Of a stretch of 54,497 bases of DNA, positions 7,931 to 16,099 are shown one piece after another; the first letter of the stretch is position 1; every line of letters begins with the position of its first letter. The stretch comes from Lysinibacillus contaminans (GTDB lineage: Bacteria; Bacillota; Bacilli; Bacillales_A; Planococcaceae). Under the pieces are notes generated by a model. It had not been told where the DNA came from. It ran no database searches and saw only the letters and a program-made list of their open reading frames with translations. Where the stretch lies: positions 1-54,497 of the forward strand of contig NZ_LGRV01000009.1 in the NCBI RefSeq assembly GCF_001278945.1. The letters are read 5' to 3'. The position numbers were made by a program, and so were the translations under genes.

Positions 7931-9300
7931 TAAAAACGTTATATAGCAGATTTGTAGTCACAACAATTCTTATTATGATTGGAAGCTTTTTTATCGGTTT
8001 TTTACTAACGAATATGTATTATCATCAGGTGATTAAGGAACAAAATGATGAGAAAAATGTGAGAATTGCACAAGATATTGCTGAATATATCGAAAAAGCA
8101 ACGCCAAGTGATTTAGACAATTATTTAATGACCCTTGGTGAAATTGGCTATCAAATTTATGTGACAACAGGCGAGGAGGAGCATTATTACGGTGGTGAAT
8201 ATCGTGATAAAGCGTTACCACAAAGCGTCGTTCAACGTGTACTAGGCGGTGAAATTTATCACGGCATGCGAGATTTCCCAAATGAGACATTTATAACGGG
8301 CTTTTTTGCTAATGAACTTATAAATACAATTGGTGTGCCGTTTACGTATGAGGACAAGCAGTATGCACTATTTATTAGACCGGATATTCGATTATTATTT
8401 TCAGAGGTGCATACGATTTTAGGGGGTCTTATTCTTGGGATGGCGATTATTAGCTTGTTATCGATGCTGTTATTTGCGAAGGCGTTAATTCGTCCGATTA
8501 CGCAGTTAACTGAGGCAACCCATCAACTAGCCCATGAGAGATTTGATACACTTCTTGAAATTGACCGAGCGGATGAAATCGGGCAACTTGCAGATAGCTT
8601 TAATGTGATGACGAAAAAATTACAGGAAAATGATGTGATTCGTAAAGAATTTATTAGCAATGTTTCGCATGATTTTCAGTCCCCTTTGTTGAATATTCAA
8701 GGGTATGTCGACTTGTTAAAGAACCCGCAGTTATCCGAGCAGGAGCGGCAGGAGTATGCGACGATTATTGAGATGGAAACGAAGCGGTTGTCAACGTTGA
8801 CGAAGCAGTTACTACTCTTAACATCTCTTGATCAATCGACGCGACTATTAAAGCGTGAGCCGTTTCGTTTGGACGAGCAGTTAAAGGATACTGTGCGAAA
8901 ATATCGCTGGCAGTTAGAAGAAGCAAATGTACAGTTATCGTATCAGCTAGAGCCGACGACATTTAACGGTGATGCTGGTTTGCTGCAAAATGTGTGGGAT
9001 AATTTACTGACGAATGCTATTAAATACAACGTGGAGGGCGGAGAAATCCACATTCACTTGCAGGAGCAGACATCTTGTATGGAAGTACTGATTGAAGATA
9101 GTGGTATTGGCATAACAGAAGATCAGTTATTAAAAGTGTTTGATCGCTTTTACCGTGCAGATGAGTCGAGAACAAAGCAGGGGACAGGGCTTGGGCTTGC
9201 CATCGTAAAGAAAATTGCTGAATTGCATGGGGGAGAAGTGCAACTGGAAAGCGCTATTGAATTAGGGACGAAGGTAGTGATTCGATTACCTAAACTATAA
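7927..9300 (+). CDS. hssS: Haem sensor histidine kinase HssS
   Basis: This 457-residue membrane kinase has the same length as staphylococcal HssS. TM1 is at about 10-30, an extracellular sensor at 31-162, TM2 at about 163-185, HAMP at 186-238, phospho-acceptor His248, and the HATPase domain has N, G1 (DSGIGI) and G2 (GTGLGLAI) boxes. The sensor shares HssS hallmarks: KTLYSR, LTNMYYH, YHG, TGFF, NTIGV and RPDI. The H-box reads SHDFQSPL rather than the common SHELRTPL. It overlaps hssR by 4 bp. It probably senses haem at the membrane. Confidence 0.88.
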   Translation: MIKTLYSRFVVTTILIMIGSFFIGFLLTNMYYHQVIKEQNDEKNVRIAQDIAEYIEKATPSDLDNYLMTLGEIGYQIYVTTGEEEHYYGGEYRDKALPQSVVQRVLGGEIYHGMRDFPNETFITGFFANELINTIGVPFTYEDKQYALFIRPDIRLLFSEVHTILGGLILGMAIISLLSMLLFAKALIRPITQLTEATHQLAHERFDTLLEIDRADEIGQLADSFNVMTKKLQENDVIRKEFISNVSHDFQSPLLNIQGYVDLLKNPQLSEQERQEYATIIEMETKRLSTLTKQLLLLTSLDQSTRLLKREPFRLDEQLKDTVRKYRWQLEEANVQLSYQLEPTTFNGDAGLLQNVWDNLLTNAIKYNVEGGEIHIHLQEQTSCMEVLIEDSGIGITEDQLLKVFDRFYRADESRTKQGTGLGLAIVKKIAELHGGEVQLESAIELGTKVVIRLPKL

Positions 9301-9306
9301 TGAGCA

Positions 9307-9326
9307 GTTCATATGAAGTTCATGTT
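9307..9326 (+). promoter_or_regulatory. HssR-type direct repeat
   Basis: GTTCATATG (9307-9315), two bases, then GTTCATGTT (9318-9326). The known HssR site in hrtAB promoters is a direct repeat of GTTCATATT with a 2-bp spacer. Seven of nine positions agree between the two copies here. It lies 55 bp before the next start codon and 6 bp after hssS. Confidence 0.78.
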
Positions 9327-9381
9327 CGCACTATAGACTACTAAGTAACAAGTTTGAAAATAATTTAGGGGGTCATATAGT

Positions 9382-9786
9382 ATGGAACAGAAATGGAGTC
9401 TACGTCTGATTCGATTAGCGGCGATTTTTGGGTTGCTCGGTACGTATTTAGGATCACATATGTCAGGGTCAGGTAGCTATGAATATCGACCACTTCACGC
9501 ACATATTTTACTGGTCGGATGGTTAAGTATGTTTGCATGGGGTATTTTCTACCGAGTATTCAAAGTAAAATCAACAAAATTAGTTACGGCACATGGATGG
9601 ACAGCTATTTTAGGTGTATTTGGTTTAACGATTGGTATGTGGTTATACAATATTAATCCATTTAATTTAAATGAAACCTTTACAATGATTTTCTTTATCG
9701 TTGGTGGCACAACATTATTAATTAGCTTTGCTTTATTTATCTGTGTGACATTTATGATTAACCAAAAAGAAGAAGCAAAAAATTAA
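9382..9786 (+). CDS. Small haem-copper-oxidase subunit I-like membrane protein
   Basis: This 134-residue protein has four predicted membrane helices (about 8-25, 40-58, 70-90, 100-125). The segment PLHAHILLVGWLSMFAWGIFY (His39, His41) resembles the haem-ligating region of cbb3/NorB-type subunit I. His26 and His71 are further candidate ligands. It is about a quarter of full-length subunit I, yet looks intact with its own RBS (AGGGGG). Directly upstream is an HssR-type repeat, and hssS is the previous gene. A haem-binding or haem-handling role induced by haem is the natural inference. No catalytic activity is claimed. Confidence 0.72.
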   Translation: MEQKWSLRLIRLAAIFGLLGTYLGSHMSGSGSYEYRPLHAHILLVGWLSMFAWGIFYRVFKVKSTKLVTAHGWTAILGVFGLTIGMWLYNINPFNLNETFTMIFFIVGGTTLLISFALFICVTFMINQKEEAKN

Positions 9787-9788
9787 GT

Positions 9789-9832
9789 AAAAACCGCGTC
9801 AGTCTGTGCTAGACTTTGACGCGGTTTTATTA
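9789..9832. terminator. Bidirectional terminator
   Basis: AAAACCGCGTC pairs with GACGCGGTTTT, with an inner AGTCT/AGACT stem. T tracts on both sides serve the oxidase-like gene and the convergent Sel1 gene. Confidence 0.8.
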
Positions 9833-11794
9833 TTTTTGTTCTTCTAATGATTTTTTGAGCCAGTGGGTTGCTTCGTTGTAATCTTGTGCGACACCTTGTC
9901 CTTTTTTATAGAGCACTCCGAGTTGGTACTGTGCTTTTTTATGATTTTGCTTGGCAGCCAGGCGGTATAATTGTGCCGCTTTTGCAAAATCTTTTGGCAC
10001 GCCTTGTCCGTATATGTGCATTTGTGCGAGTTGAAATTGTGCCTTTGGATGACCTTTTTCTGCTGCTTGTTCGATCCATTTGGCAGCTTCAGTATAATCT
10101 TGTTCGACACCTTTTCCTTTGTCATATAAGTTCCCCAGTTGATATTGTGCGCCAGTATGTCCTTGTATTGCTGCAAGGCGATAGCAGCGTCGAGCCTCTT
10201 CTAAATCTTGTGCTACACCTAGTCCTTGTTCATATAAAAGGCCAAGCTGATACTCAGCGTGGAGATGCGACTGGTCGGAAGCAGCCCGCCACCATTTCAC
10301 GGCTTCGGTATAGTTTCGCGCTATCCCAGTGCTAGTTGCGTAAAGTAAGCCAAGTTCATATTGTGCGTCAGCTAAGCCCTTTGAAGCTGCTACTTTAAAG
10401 CATGGTAGCGCTTTTTCTATCTGTTCAAGCTGATGAGCATATAAAAGCCCAAGTTCATAGTTCGCACTTATATGCCCTTTATTAGCCGCAAGCTCAAGCC
10501 ATTTTTCCGCTCGTTCGCTACTTTTTTCTTTCGCATAAAGTACGCCGAGGCAATACTGGGCATTCGTGTGACCTCCATGGGCAGCTAACTTAAACCACTT
10601 GATCGCTTCTTCAGTATTTTGCTGTAAGCCTTGCCCGTTATTATAGAGCATAGCTAGCTGGAATTCTGCGTTCGTATGGTTTTGCAGTGCCGCAAGATGA
10701 AACCATTTGGCAGCTTCCTCAAACCTCTGTGTGACTCCGCGTCCCTTTAAATACATATAACCAAGATTATACTGTGCACTGGCATCTCCAGCAGTGGCGG
10801 CTTTTTCAAAATAGGCTGTTGCTTCCTCATAACTTTGCGGCACGCCATCACCGTTATGATAAAGGAACCCAAGATTGTTTTGTGCACTCGTATAGCCTTG
10901 ATTTGACGCTAATATATACCATTTTGCAGCCTCTGCAAAATTTACAGGCATGCCAAGACCTTGATTGTAAAGCACACCAAGATTATATTGTGCCTCTGCG
11001 TTTCCTAAATCTGCTGCGATTTTATAGTAGTGAGCTGCCTCTGCGTAATTTTGTATTACGCCATTTCCTAGATGATATAAGACAGCTAAGCTATATAGCG
11101 CATTTGCATCGTTTTGTACCGCCGCTTTCTCATACCACTTTTTCGCCTCGACATAATCTTTTTTTACACCTCGTCCATGATTATAAAGTACGCCTAAATT
11201 GTACTGTGCACTCGCATTACCTTTCGCAGCAGCTAATTCAAACCAATTTGCTGCTCGTTCATAATCTTCAGAAGGTTGATCATCATGAGTAAGTACATTG
11301 ATAGCAAAAGGAGGTATTAAATCCTCAATAGAAGAATGGTTTTGGGCTGCAACAGAGGCCTTAAAGCTACGATCATAACGTTTAATGAACCACTCGACAA
11401 TATCACTCACATAATCAAGTACGATTTTAGCGGCCTTTGACTCAACCACATCATTACTCCCACCACTTGTCATCTTACGTACAAGATTCATCAATAAATA
11501 AATGCGACGCGGATGAATTCTTGCCACGAAATCTCTGTTATTGAGTAAAGTTCTAATATTTTTCAATCTCGGCTCTGAGTGCATTTCAATTTTATATATT
11601 TCAAATAAAATATCCTCGAGTACAAGACGACTCTTTTGCAAGCTAATAGAAGGCTTCGAAACTGCATATGAACTTGCATCCTGTAGGTTTTCAGCTAGGT
11701 CACTGAAGGATAATGTATGTAATTTAATGCATTGCTCACGTAGTATTTCATATTGAATGACGATGATACTCACTCCTTTTCTAACGGCTATCAT
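9830..11794 (-). CDS. Sel1-repeat (TPR-like) protein
   Basis: The protein has up to 654 residues. Residues ~180-650 hold 13 Sel1-type repeats of about 36 residues, each with a (Y/F)xLGxLY core and a GxGVxxDYxEAxKW segment; two middle repeats are shortened. The first ~170 residues are helical, without repeats. There is no signal peptide, so it is probably a cytoplasmic scaffold. The start is uncertain: an ATG at 11794 has a weak RBS, while a strong AAAGGAG lies inside codons 5-8 and would serve an ATC/ATT codon at about 10-13. Repeats are diverged at DNA level. Its partner is unknown. Confidence 0.85.
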   Translation of the reverse strand: MIAVRKGVSIIVIQYEILREQCIKLHTLSFSDLAENLQDASSYAVSKPSISLQKSRLVLEDILFEIYKIEMHSEPRLKNIRTLLNNRDFVARIHPRRIYLLMNLVRKMTSGGSNDVVESKAAKIVLDYVSDIVEWFIKRYDRSFKASVAAQNHSSIEDLIPPFAINVLTHDDQPSEDYERAANWFELAAAKGNASAQYNLGVLYNHGRGVKKDYVEAKKWYEKAAVQNDANALYSLAVLYHLGNGVIQNYAEAAHYYKIAADLGNAEAQYNLGVLYNQGLGMPVNFAEAAKWYILASNQGYTSAQNNLGFLYHNGDGVPQSYEEATAYFEKAATAGDASAQYNLGYMYLKGRGVTQRFEEAAKWFHLAALQNHTNAEFQLAMLYNNGQGLQQNTEEAIKWFKLAAHGGHTNAQYCLGVLYAKEKSSERAEKWLELAANKGHISANYELGLLYAHQLEQIEKALPCFKVAASKGLADAQYELGLLYATSTGIARNYTEAVKWWRAASDQSHLHAEYQLGLLYEQGLGVAQDLEEARRCYRLAAIQGHTGAQYQLGNLYDKGKGVEQDYTEAAKWIEQAAEKGHPKAQFQLAQMHIYGQGVPKDFAKAAQLYRLAAKQNHKKAQYQLGVLYKKGQGVAQDYNEATHWLKKSLEEQK

Positions 11795-12017
11795 GGAAAC
11801 AGTCTCTTTTCATCATATATCGGGATAATATAGAGAATATTGATGCTTTTAAGATGAACAGGCCAAGGACAATTTCTTTGAATTGGCAATGTCTACGGAA
11901 CGTTCATTGAATTGCGTACATAACATGATAATATTTAAGTAAAGGAAAGTTTAACAGGATGTTCGATAGGCACAATTACGGCGAGACGTAATTGATAGAC
12001 GTTTGGGGGATTGAGTG

Positions 12018-12731
12018 ATGAACAAAATTGCGGCAATTATTCCAGCTTTTAATCCACAACAATCATTTGTACTTTTTGTGCAAAAACTTTTTACACTAGA
12101 TATTGCACATATTGTGATCGTCAATGATGGTAGTGATGATAAGTATGATACGATTTTTAAAGAGTTGGCGACCCTTGAGAATTGCCATGTTATACAGCAT
12201 GATCAGAACTATGGCAAAGGACATACGTTAAAGACCGCTTTTACATATATGCTAACACAAAGGGAGAAATATCAAGGAATTATAACAATAGGCGCACACG
12301 GGCAACATACCTTGGAAGATGTGAAGTTAGTCCTTACAATGACGAAAGTGTTCTCTGAGGGAATTGTATTAGGTGTACGAGATTTCCATTCACCGGATAG
12401 TACATTTTCTACGTATTGGGGTAATTGGGCGACTAGTCTATTTTTTGAAGCATTATTTCACCGGAAGCTATTAGATACGCAAACAGGTTTACGTTATATC
12501 GGGATGAAGGAATTAACATGGCTACTGGACGTTAAGGGGGAGCATTTTGATTATGATACAAATATGCTTGTCGCAGCACTTAAGCGAAAATGTCCAATTT
12601 TTGAAGTAGAAATGGGTAAACTACGTTTAAAGAAAAATTCAGTGATTCATTATGATGAAGTAACCAATGCTAGGGAAATTATTGCGCAGATGCTCACGAA
12701 TTATTTACACCCATGGAAAAAACAGCGTTAA
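12018..12731 (+). CDS. GT2-fold glycosyltransferase-like protein lacking the DxD
   Basis: This 237-residue protein has a GT-A fold of the dolichyl-phosphate-mannose synthase/GtrB type: IIPAFNP at the N-terminus, NDGSDD at 36-41, NYGKGHTLK at 64-72 and the acceptor-side TGLRYIG. The metal-binding DADGQH motif reads GAHGQH (92-97), so both catalytic aspartates are replaced. No membrane helix follows the domain. The ATG at 12018 is preferred over GTG at 12015 because GGGGGA is 7 bases upstream. It is monocistronic. Either a non-canonical enzyme or a catalytically dead binder. Confidence 0.78.
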   Translation: MNKIAAIIPAFNPQQSFVLFVQKLFTLDIAHIVIVNDGSDDKYDTIFKELATLENCHVIQHDQNYGKGHTLKTAFTYMLTQREKYQGIITIGAHGQHTLEDVKLVLTMTKVFSEGIVLGVRDFHSPDSTFSTYWGNWATSLFFEALFHRKLLDTQTGLRYIGMKELTWLLDVKGEHFDYDTNMLVAALKRKCPIFEVEMGKLRLKKNSVIHYDEVTNAREIIAQMLTNYLHPWKKQR

Positions 12732-12818
12732 ATCCATGTCCTTATGATAATATATTAGGATAAATATGATCGTAAGGTAACTGAATGTGGTGATTATTTC
12801 AGTGAAGGAGTCATGAAA

Positions 12819-13079
12819 ATGGAATATACAGATCAAGTGAAAAATCGTGTCAAACGAATGGAAGGCCAGCTTCGTGGTATTTTAAAAATGATGGAAGAAG
12901 AAAAGGATTGTAAAGCAGTCATTACACAATTATCGGCTGTCCGTTCGGCAGTCGACCGTACAGTTGGTGTTATTGTCAGTACAAATCTTCTTGAATGTGT
13001 GCAAAATGCAGAAGGTGACGATGAAAAAATGAATGAAGTTATTCAAGAAGCTGTTAATTTAGTTGTTAAAAGTCGCTAA
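12819..13079 (+). CDS. cstR: CstR-like persulfide-sensing repressor
   Basis: This 86-residue CsoR/RcnR-family protein has Cys31 (KDC) and Cys60 (LLEC); the copper-ligand histidine of CsoR is Asn56. That Cys-Asn-Cys pattern and the C-terminal NEVIQEAVNLVVKS segment match CstR, which detects reactive sulfur and represses sulfide-detoxification genes. The start at 12819 has GAAGGAG eight bases upstream; an ATG at 12813 would be only two bases from it. A terminator follows, and no cst genes (rhodanese, persulfide dioxygenase, SQR) are adjacent, so it acts in trans or only on itself. Confidence 0.83.
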   Translation: MEYTDQVKNRVKRMEGQLRGILKMMEEEKDCKAVITQLSAVRSAVDRTVGVIVSTNLLECVQNAEGDDEKMNEVIQEAVNLVVKSR

Positions 13080-13105
13080 AGACAATGAATATAGATAAAA
13101 ACAGA

Positions 13106-13132
13106 AACTCACTGAAATTGGTGGGTTTTTTT
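13106..13132 (+). terminator. Intrinsic terminator of the cstR-like gene
   Basis: AACTCAC/GTGGGTT stem followed by TTTTT. It makes the upstream gene monocistronic. Confidence 0.75.
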
Positions 13133-13325
13133 ATTGCTCTAATTCAGATAAAAAATAATTTTTTTATGATGATTTAAATTGATAACTGGTCTTAAAGTCT
13201 GTAAATTATTTAAAAATTCTAAAATATACACCTTGTGTAGTGAACTTGCCTTATAGATTAATAGATATTATTTTTTTATAATTGTATATATGAAGATAGT
13301 GCGGAAAATGAAGGGAGTGTTAAAA

Positions 13326-14513
13326 ATGAAAAAATGGTTATTAAGTAGTGCAATATTATTAATGTTAAGCCCAACAGTAGCAGATGCGCAGAGTAAGGAT
13401 GCATCTGAAAAGGAAGGCGCATCAAAAGTTACTTATAATGTAGTAGCTAACTCAACAATTACAACATGGGATCAAGTAGTAAAAGAGATAGAAAAACAAA
13501 TGAATGCATTTGAGACAGACATTAACTTATCCTACAAAGGTTCAATGACTAACTTTAATGATAATGTACTAGCAGCTTTTGACAAGGCACAGAAACAGGC
13601 AGTGTATGCGGGCGGGCATATAGAGAGTACATCTATTTCGACTGATTCAGCAGGTGATATTAAATTCAAAATAAAATATTTAACGACTAAAACACAAGAA
13701 GTGACTGTACAAAAGAAAGTAGACCAGGTATTAGCGAACATCATTACCCCTTCAATGACGACATTTCAAAAAGTGAAGGCTGTGAATGATTATATTGTTT
13801 CAAATGCAAAATATGGGGAAAGTACAAAATCGAGTCCTCATAGTGCTCATGCATTGTTAATGGAAGGACAAGCAGTATGTCAGGGCTATGCCTTATTAAC
13901 TTATAAAATGCTCGATCAGATTGGTGTGGAAGTGCAATATGTTGTAGGTGTTGTCAATGGGAATGAGGATCATACATGGAATTTAGTGAAGGTGGACGGC
14001 AAATGGTATCATCTTGATACGACTTGGAATGACCCACTACCAAACCGTACAGGTACATCTTCGTACGATTATTTCTTAGTGACAGATGCACAACTGAAAA
14101 AAGACCATACATGGGTAACCTCAGATTATCCGGCTGCAACGAGCACAATCTACAGCTATATGCAAAATGTTCATTACGCGCAACAAATGAATAATTCGCT
14201 ATATTTTAGTAATAAAGCGGATAATAATAAATTATATAAGCTAGATTTAGGGACTGCCAAAAAAACGAAACTAGCAGATACACGTGTGCTTTATATTGTC
14301 GGCGCTGGTGATGCAATTTACTACAGTGATTTCAGCAATAGTGGTTACTTAACTAAAATGAATATTAAAACGTTAAAAACAGAGGTGCTAGTGAAAAAAG
14401 CAGTAACGGATTTAACGATAACTGAAAATAATTTAGTCTATAAAGTTGGTTCGAAAGAACAAAAAATTAAAATTGATGTACCGGCACTAACAAGTACAAC
14501 ACAAAAGAAATAA
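13326..14513 (+). CDS. Exported transglutaminase-like protein
   Basis: This protein has 395 residues. A signal peptide (MKKWLLSSAILLMLSPTVA) ends near ADA-Q. Residues ~40-130 form an N-terminal domain, followed by a transglutaminase/cysteine-protease core with catalytic triad Cys185 (AVCQGYA), His216 (DHTWNLV) and Asp231 (HLDTTWNDP), and a C-terminal DUF5050-like beta region (~255-390). The start at 13326 has GGGAG upstream; the ATG at 13290 lacks one. It probably cross-links or cleaves envelope proteins outside the cell. It is paralogous to the next gene, each with its own transcription unit. Confidence 0.85.
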   Translation: MKKWLLSSAILLMLSPTVADAQSKDASEKEGASKVTYNVVANSTITTWDQVVKEIEKQMNAFETDINLSYKGSMTNFNDNVLAAFDKAQKQAVYAGGHIESTSISTDSAGDIKFKIKYLTTKTQEVTVQKKVDQVLANIITPSMTTFQKVKAVNDYIVSNAKYGESTKSSPHSAHALLMEGQAVCQGYALLTYKMLDQIGVEVQYVVGVVNGNEDHTWNLVKVDGKWYHLDTTWNDPLPNRTGTSSYDYFLVTDAQLKKDHTWVTSDYPAATSTIYSYMQNVHYAQQMNNSLYFSNKADNNKLYKLDLGTAKKTKLADTRVLYIVGAGDAIYYSDFSNSGYLTKMNIKTLKTEVLVKKAVTDLTITENNLVYKVGSKEQKIKIDVPALTSTTQKK

Positions 14514-14571
14514 CGGTAATTATTGAATACTTTATGGCAAATCGATTCATAAAATTTCATAAAGATTTCCG

Positions 14572-14612
14572 AGCACAAAGGAGCTTCCAATGGATTTCTT
14601 TGTGCTTTTTTT
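14572..14612 (+). terminator. Intrinsic terminator
   Basis: AGCACAAAG/CTTTGTGCT stem followed by a T run, between the two transglutaminase-like genes. Confidence 0.8.
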
Positions 14613-14696
14613 GTATATAATGAAGGGGAGAGTTAGAATGTCCTTAGAGGGCAGGGCAGCCTAGATATATGGGAAATGTTTGTGGGGGTGAGGGGT

Positions 14697-15998
14697 TTGT
14701 GGAAAAGACTAGCACTAATATTCATTATTGTTATTTTTATCGAACCGATTTATTCTTTTGGTAAAACGACTGTTCAACAGATTATGGATTGGACAGATCG
14801 CGAAGAAGTGGCTACTGTATTAACAGCTACAAAAGAAAAAATTGCTGAAGTAACAGCTTCTTTTTCAGAGGATACCTCGATTGAAACCGCAACTCTGTCA
14901 GAAAGTAAAGATGCCGTTGCACAATTGGCTGTTCCTAATGCTCCTGTAGAAGCACCGGTTGCAAAGATTACTGTGACGAATGAAAAAGAGTTAGCGGATG
15001 CGATGTATTCATACTTTAGTAGTTTTTCACCTACGTTCGAAATTCAGTATAACGGTAGCACCAAACGCATAGAGAAAATTATTGAAGAAGCGTATGAAGA
15101 GGCAATTAAGCGTGATGGTTATGTATATGGTCATATTAGTCAGCATGCGATTCGGTATGAATATAATAAAATAACAGCGACGATTTACGGAGAACAAAGC
15201 TATTTAATGACACCAGAACAGGCAGCATACGTGGAAATGAATGTGCAAGATATTTTAGAATCCATTGCGGAGAGTTCGATGTCAGACGTAGAAAAAGTGA
15301 AGGCAGTTAACGACTATATAGTGTCACATACAGCCTATACAAGTGATACCAAATCAAGTCCACATAGTGCTTATACAGTGCTAGCAGAACGTGGTGGCGT
15401 TTGTCAGGGCTATGCATTACTTGCGCATTCGATGCTACAAAAGCTTGGTATTGAGACACAGTATATTGTCGGCTATGTTGGTGAAATTGGACATGCATGG
15501 AATTTAGTGAAGCTAGGTGGTCAGTGGTATCACTTAGATACGACATGGAATGACCCAGTGCCAGATCGTAAAGGAGCAGTGCGATATCAGTACTTTTTAG
15601 TAGATGATCGTACTATGGCTAAAGACCATTCATGGATTGCCTCAGATTATCCAAAAGCGACAAGCACAAAATTTAACTATTATCATAATGTTGATTTTCC
15701 AGCACAGGTTGGGAAGCAGTTATTTTATAGTAATGATGCAGATAATGAGAAGTTGTATGTACTCGATATGGACACAGGTAAGTCCGAGCGTTTGACAGAT
15801 TCACGTGCACAGTACATTGTGTATGCTAACGGCTGGATTTATTTCAGTAATTACTCGCGCGGAGCCTATTTGGCGAAAATCCGTCCAGATGGAAGCGGTG
15901 AGGAAACTTTAAATCGAGAAGACACGAAAGATTTATATGTGAAAGATGACTATTTATATTTCACGACGAACGAACTTAAAAAGATGGCGCTAAAATAA
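14697..15998 (+). CDS. Membrane-anchored or exported transglutaminase-like protein, paralogue
   Basis: About 433 residues from a TTG start at 14697, chosen because GGGGGTGA lies five bases upstream; the ATG at 14676 has no clear RBS. One N-terminal hydrophobic segment (about 4-20) acts as signal or anchor. A ~70-residue acidic, Ala/Thr-rich linker precedes the paralogous region. The catalytic triad is Cys236 (GVCQGYA), His266 (HAWNLV) and Asp281 (LDTTWNDP). A DUF5050-like C-terminus follows. It shares KSSPHSA and LDTTWNDP blocks with the previous protein, so a tandem duplication is likely. Confidence 0.84.
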   Translation: MWKRLALIFIIVIFIEPIYSFGKTTVQQIMDWTDREEVATVLTATKEKIAEVTASFSEDTSIETATLSESKDAVAQLAVPNAPVEAPVAKITVTNEKELADAMYSYFSSFSPTFEIQYNGSTKRIEKIIEEAYEEAIKRDGYVYGHISQHAIRYEYNKITATIYGEQSYLMTPEQAAYVEMNVQDILESIAESSMSDVEKVKAVNDYIVSHTAYTSDTKSSPHSAYTVLAERGGVCQGYALLAHSMLQKLGIETQYIVGYVGEIGHAWNLVKLGGQWYHLDTTWNDPVPDRKGAVRYQYFLVDDRTMAKDHSWIASDYPKATSTKFNYYHNVDFPAQVGKQLFYSNDADNEKLYVLDMDTGKSERLTDSRAQYIVYANGWIYFSNYSRGAYLAKIRPDGSGEETLNREDTKDLYVKDDYLYFTTNELKKMALK

Positions 15999-16063
15999 CG
16001 ATAACTAGGATTGTACTGTAAATAGTATAATGCGCTGTCAGTTTCGCTTTTTTCATAGAAAGA

Positions 16064-16099
16064 GGAGGTATCTCAAGAGTTTTGAGATGCCTCCATTTT
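16064..16099. terminator. Terminator overlapping the end of the kinase gene
   Basis: GGAGGTATCTCAA (16064-16076) pairs with TTGAGATGCCTCC (16082-16094), one G-U pair. ATTTTT follows on the plus strand. The stem contains the last codons of the minus-strand kinase gene and serves the convergent pair. Confidence 0.7.

Noticed and set aside
9844..11292. Several overlapping frames opposite or shifted to the Sel1 gene
   Set aside because: They are out-of-frame reflections of the repetitive Sel1 coding sequence without RBS or family features.
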